From the NCBI GenBank assembly GCA_018222665.1, contig JAAEZW010000090.1:1-7068 (forward strand): a stretch of 7,068 bases of DNA, in the 5' to 3' direction. The DNA comes from Paracoccaceae bacterium. GTDB lineage: Bacteria; Pseudomonadota; Alphaproteobacteria; Rhodobacterales; Rhodobacteraceae. A model generated the notes under the pieces. It saw only the letters and a program-made list of their open reading frames with translations, did not search any database and was not told the DNA's origin. Below are positions 6,765 through 7,068 of the stretch, in pieces (the stretch's first letter is position 1; each line of letters begins with the position of its first letter). The translations under genes were made by a program, and so were the position numbers.

Positions 6765-7049
6765 ATGACATTACGTCATATCTTTAACGACCTTCAATCG
6801 CTTGACCACCAAGGTTCTGCCGCCACTACCGCGGCGCGGGCTGGGTATTTTCATTGGATTCTTTCGCAGGCTGATGTCGCAAGCGCGCGGCAGGCGGCGC
6901 ATTCGGCCATGCGGTGGATGCGATCGACCCCCGATAAATCACAAGCGGCCGCTGAATTCACACGGATGATTGGGGAAACCGTTGATCTTGCGATTTGCGC
7001 ACCTGTGCGCCGCGGTGGGGCCGCAGGGCGTCGTCGGGTTTTGCATTAA
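6765..7049 (+). CDS. Uncharacterised 94-residue protein under a B12 riboswitch
   Basis: I do not recognise this family. The product (MTLRHIFNDL... to ...RRRVLH) is soluble-looking, with no signal peptide or membrane segment. Residues 1-75 are rich in Ala, Gln and charged residues and look mainly helical. The tail is Arg/Gly-rich (VRRGGAAGRRRVLH, 81-94). There is one Cys (78) and five His (5, 15, 30, 46, 94), with no obvious metal or nucleotide motif. The start is ATG 6765, preceded by AGAAAGG at six bases. The frame stays open upstream to an ATG at 6654, but that longer form would run through the riboswitch and is rejected. The riboswitch suggests a role in cobalamin synthesis, salvage or transport, or in a B12-independent substitute pathway. 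The C-terminus is complete, and any operon partners lie beyond the window. It might be a short leader gene of a larger B12 operon. Confidence 0.7.
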   Translation: MTLRHIFNDLQSLDHQGSAATTAARAGYFHWILSQADVASARQAAHSAMRWMRSTPDKSQAAAEFTRMIGETVDLAICAPVRRGGAAGRRRVLH

Positions 7050-7068
7050 AGCCTGCGCAAAAAAATAA

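Noticed and set aside
1..7068. Hidden mobile element, CRISPR array or defence system
   Set aside because: There is no transposase, integrase, spaced repeat array or target-site duplication. Both large genes are intact housekeeping genes.

Overview
The window looks like chromosomal DNA from an alphaproteobacterium, most likely a moderate-G+C member of the Rhodobacterales/Roseobacter group. The basis is the sequence character of the full-length pyruvate carboxylase and of the UvrD-type helicase, with its N-terminal extension and KFGxGxV-type C-terminal tail. This placement is from memory of the families, not from a search. Nothing suggests a phage, transposon, plasmid or CRISPR locus.

Layout, left to right. 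On the minus strand lie a tRNA-Gly(GCC) gene (7-81), its probable promoter (98-126), a rho-independent terminator (125-165) and the 1145-residue pyruvate carboxylase gene pyc (174-3611). Transcription runs right to left: pyc ends at the terminator, and the tRNA promoter begins within its U-tract. A 470-base, strongly AT-rich divergent gap (3612-4081) separates pyc from the plus-strand uvrD/pcrA helicase gene (4082-6424). The gap holds several dyads and two candidate uvrD promoters, but no convincing gene. The 340-base interval after uvrD (6425-6764) carries a clear cobalamin (B12) riboswitch aptamer (about 6555-6713) and a hairpin expression platform (6733-6758). These sit directly in front of a short gene for an uncharacterised 94-residue protein (6765-7049). 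The last 19 bases hold nothing recognisable.

The two large genes are housekeeping: Pyc carries out the anaplerotic carboxylation of pyruvate to oxaloacetate, and UvrD acts in DNA repair. They share no operon. The most interesting part is the right end, where a small protein of unknown function appears to be controlled by B12. Its leader contains a perfect 9-bp hairpin that competes with riboswitch helix P1, and a GGGG-loop hairpin against the Shine-Dalgarno that can form the kissing-loop contact with the CCCCC of the aptamer. The operon continuing to the right is outside the window, so the pathway served cannot be read here.
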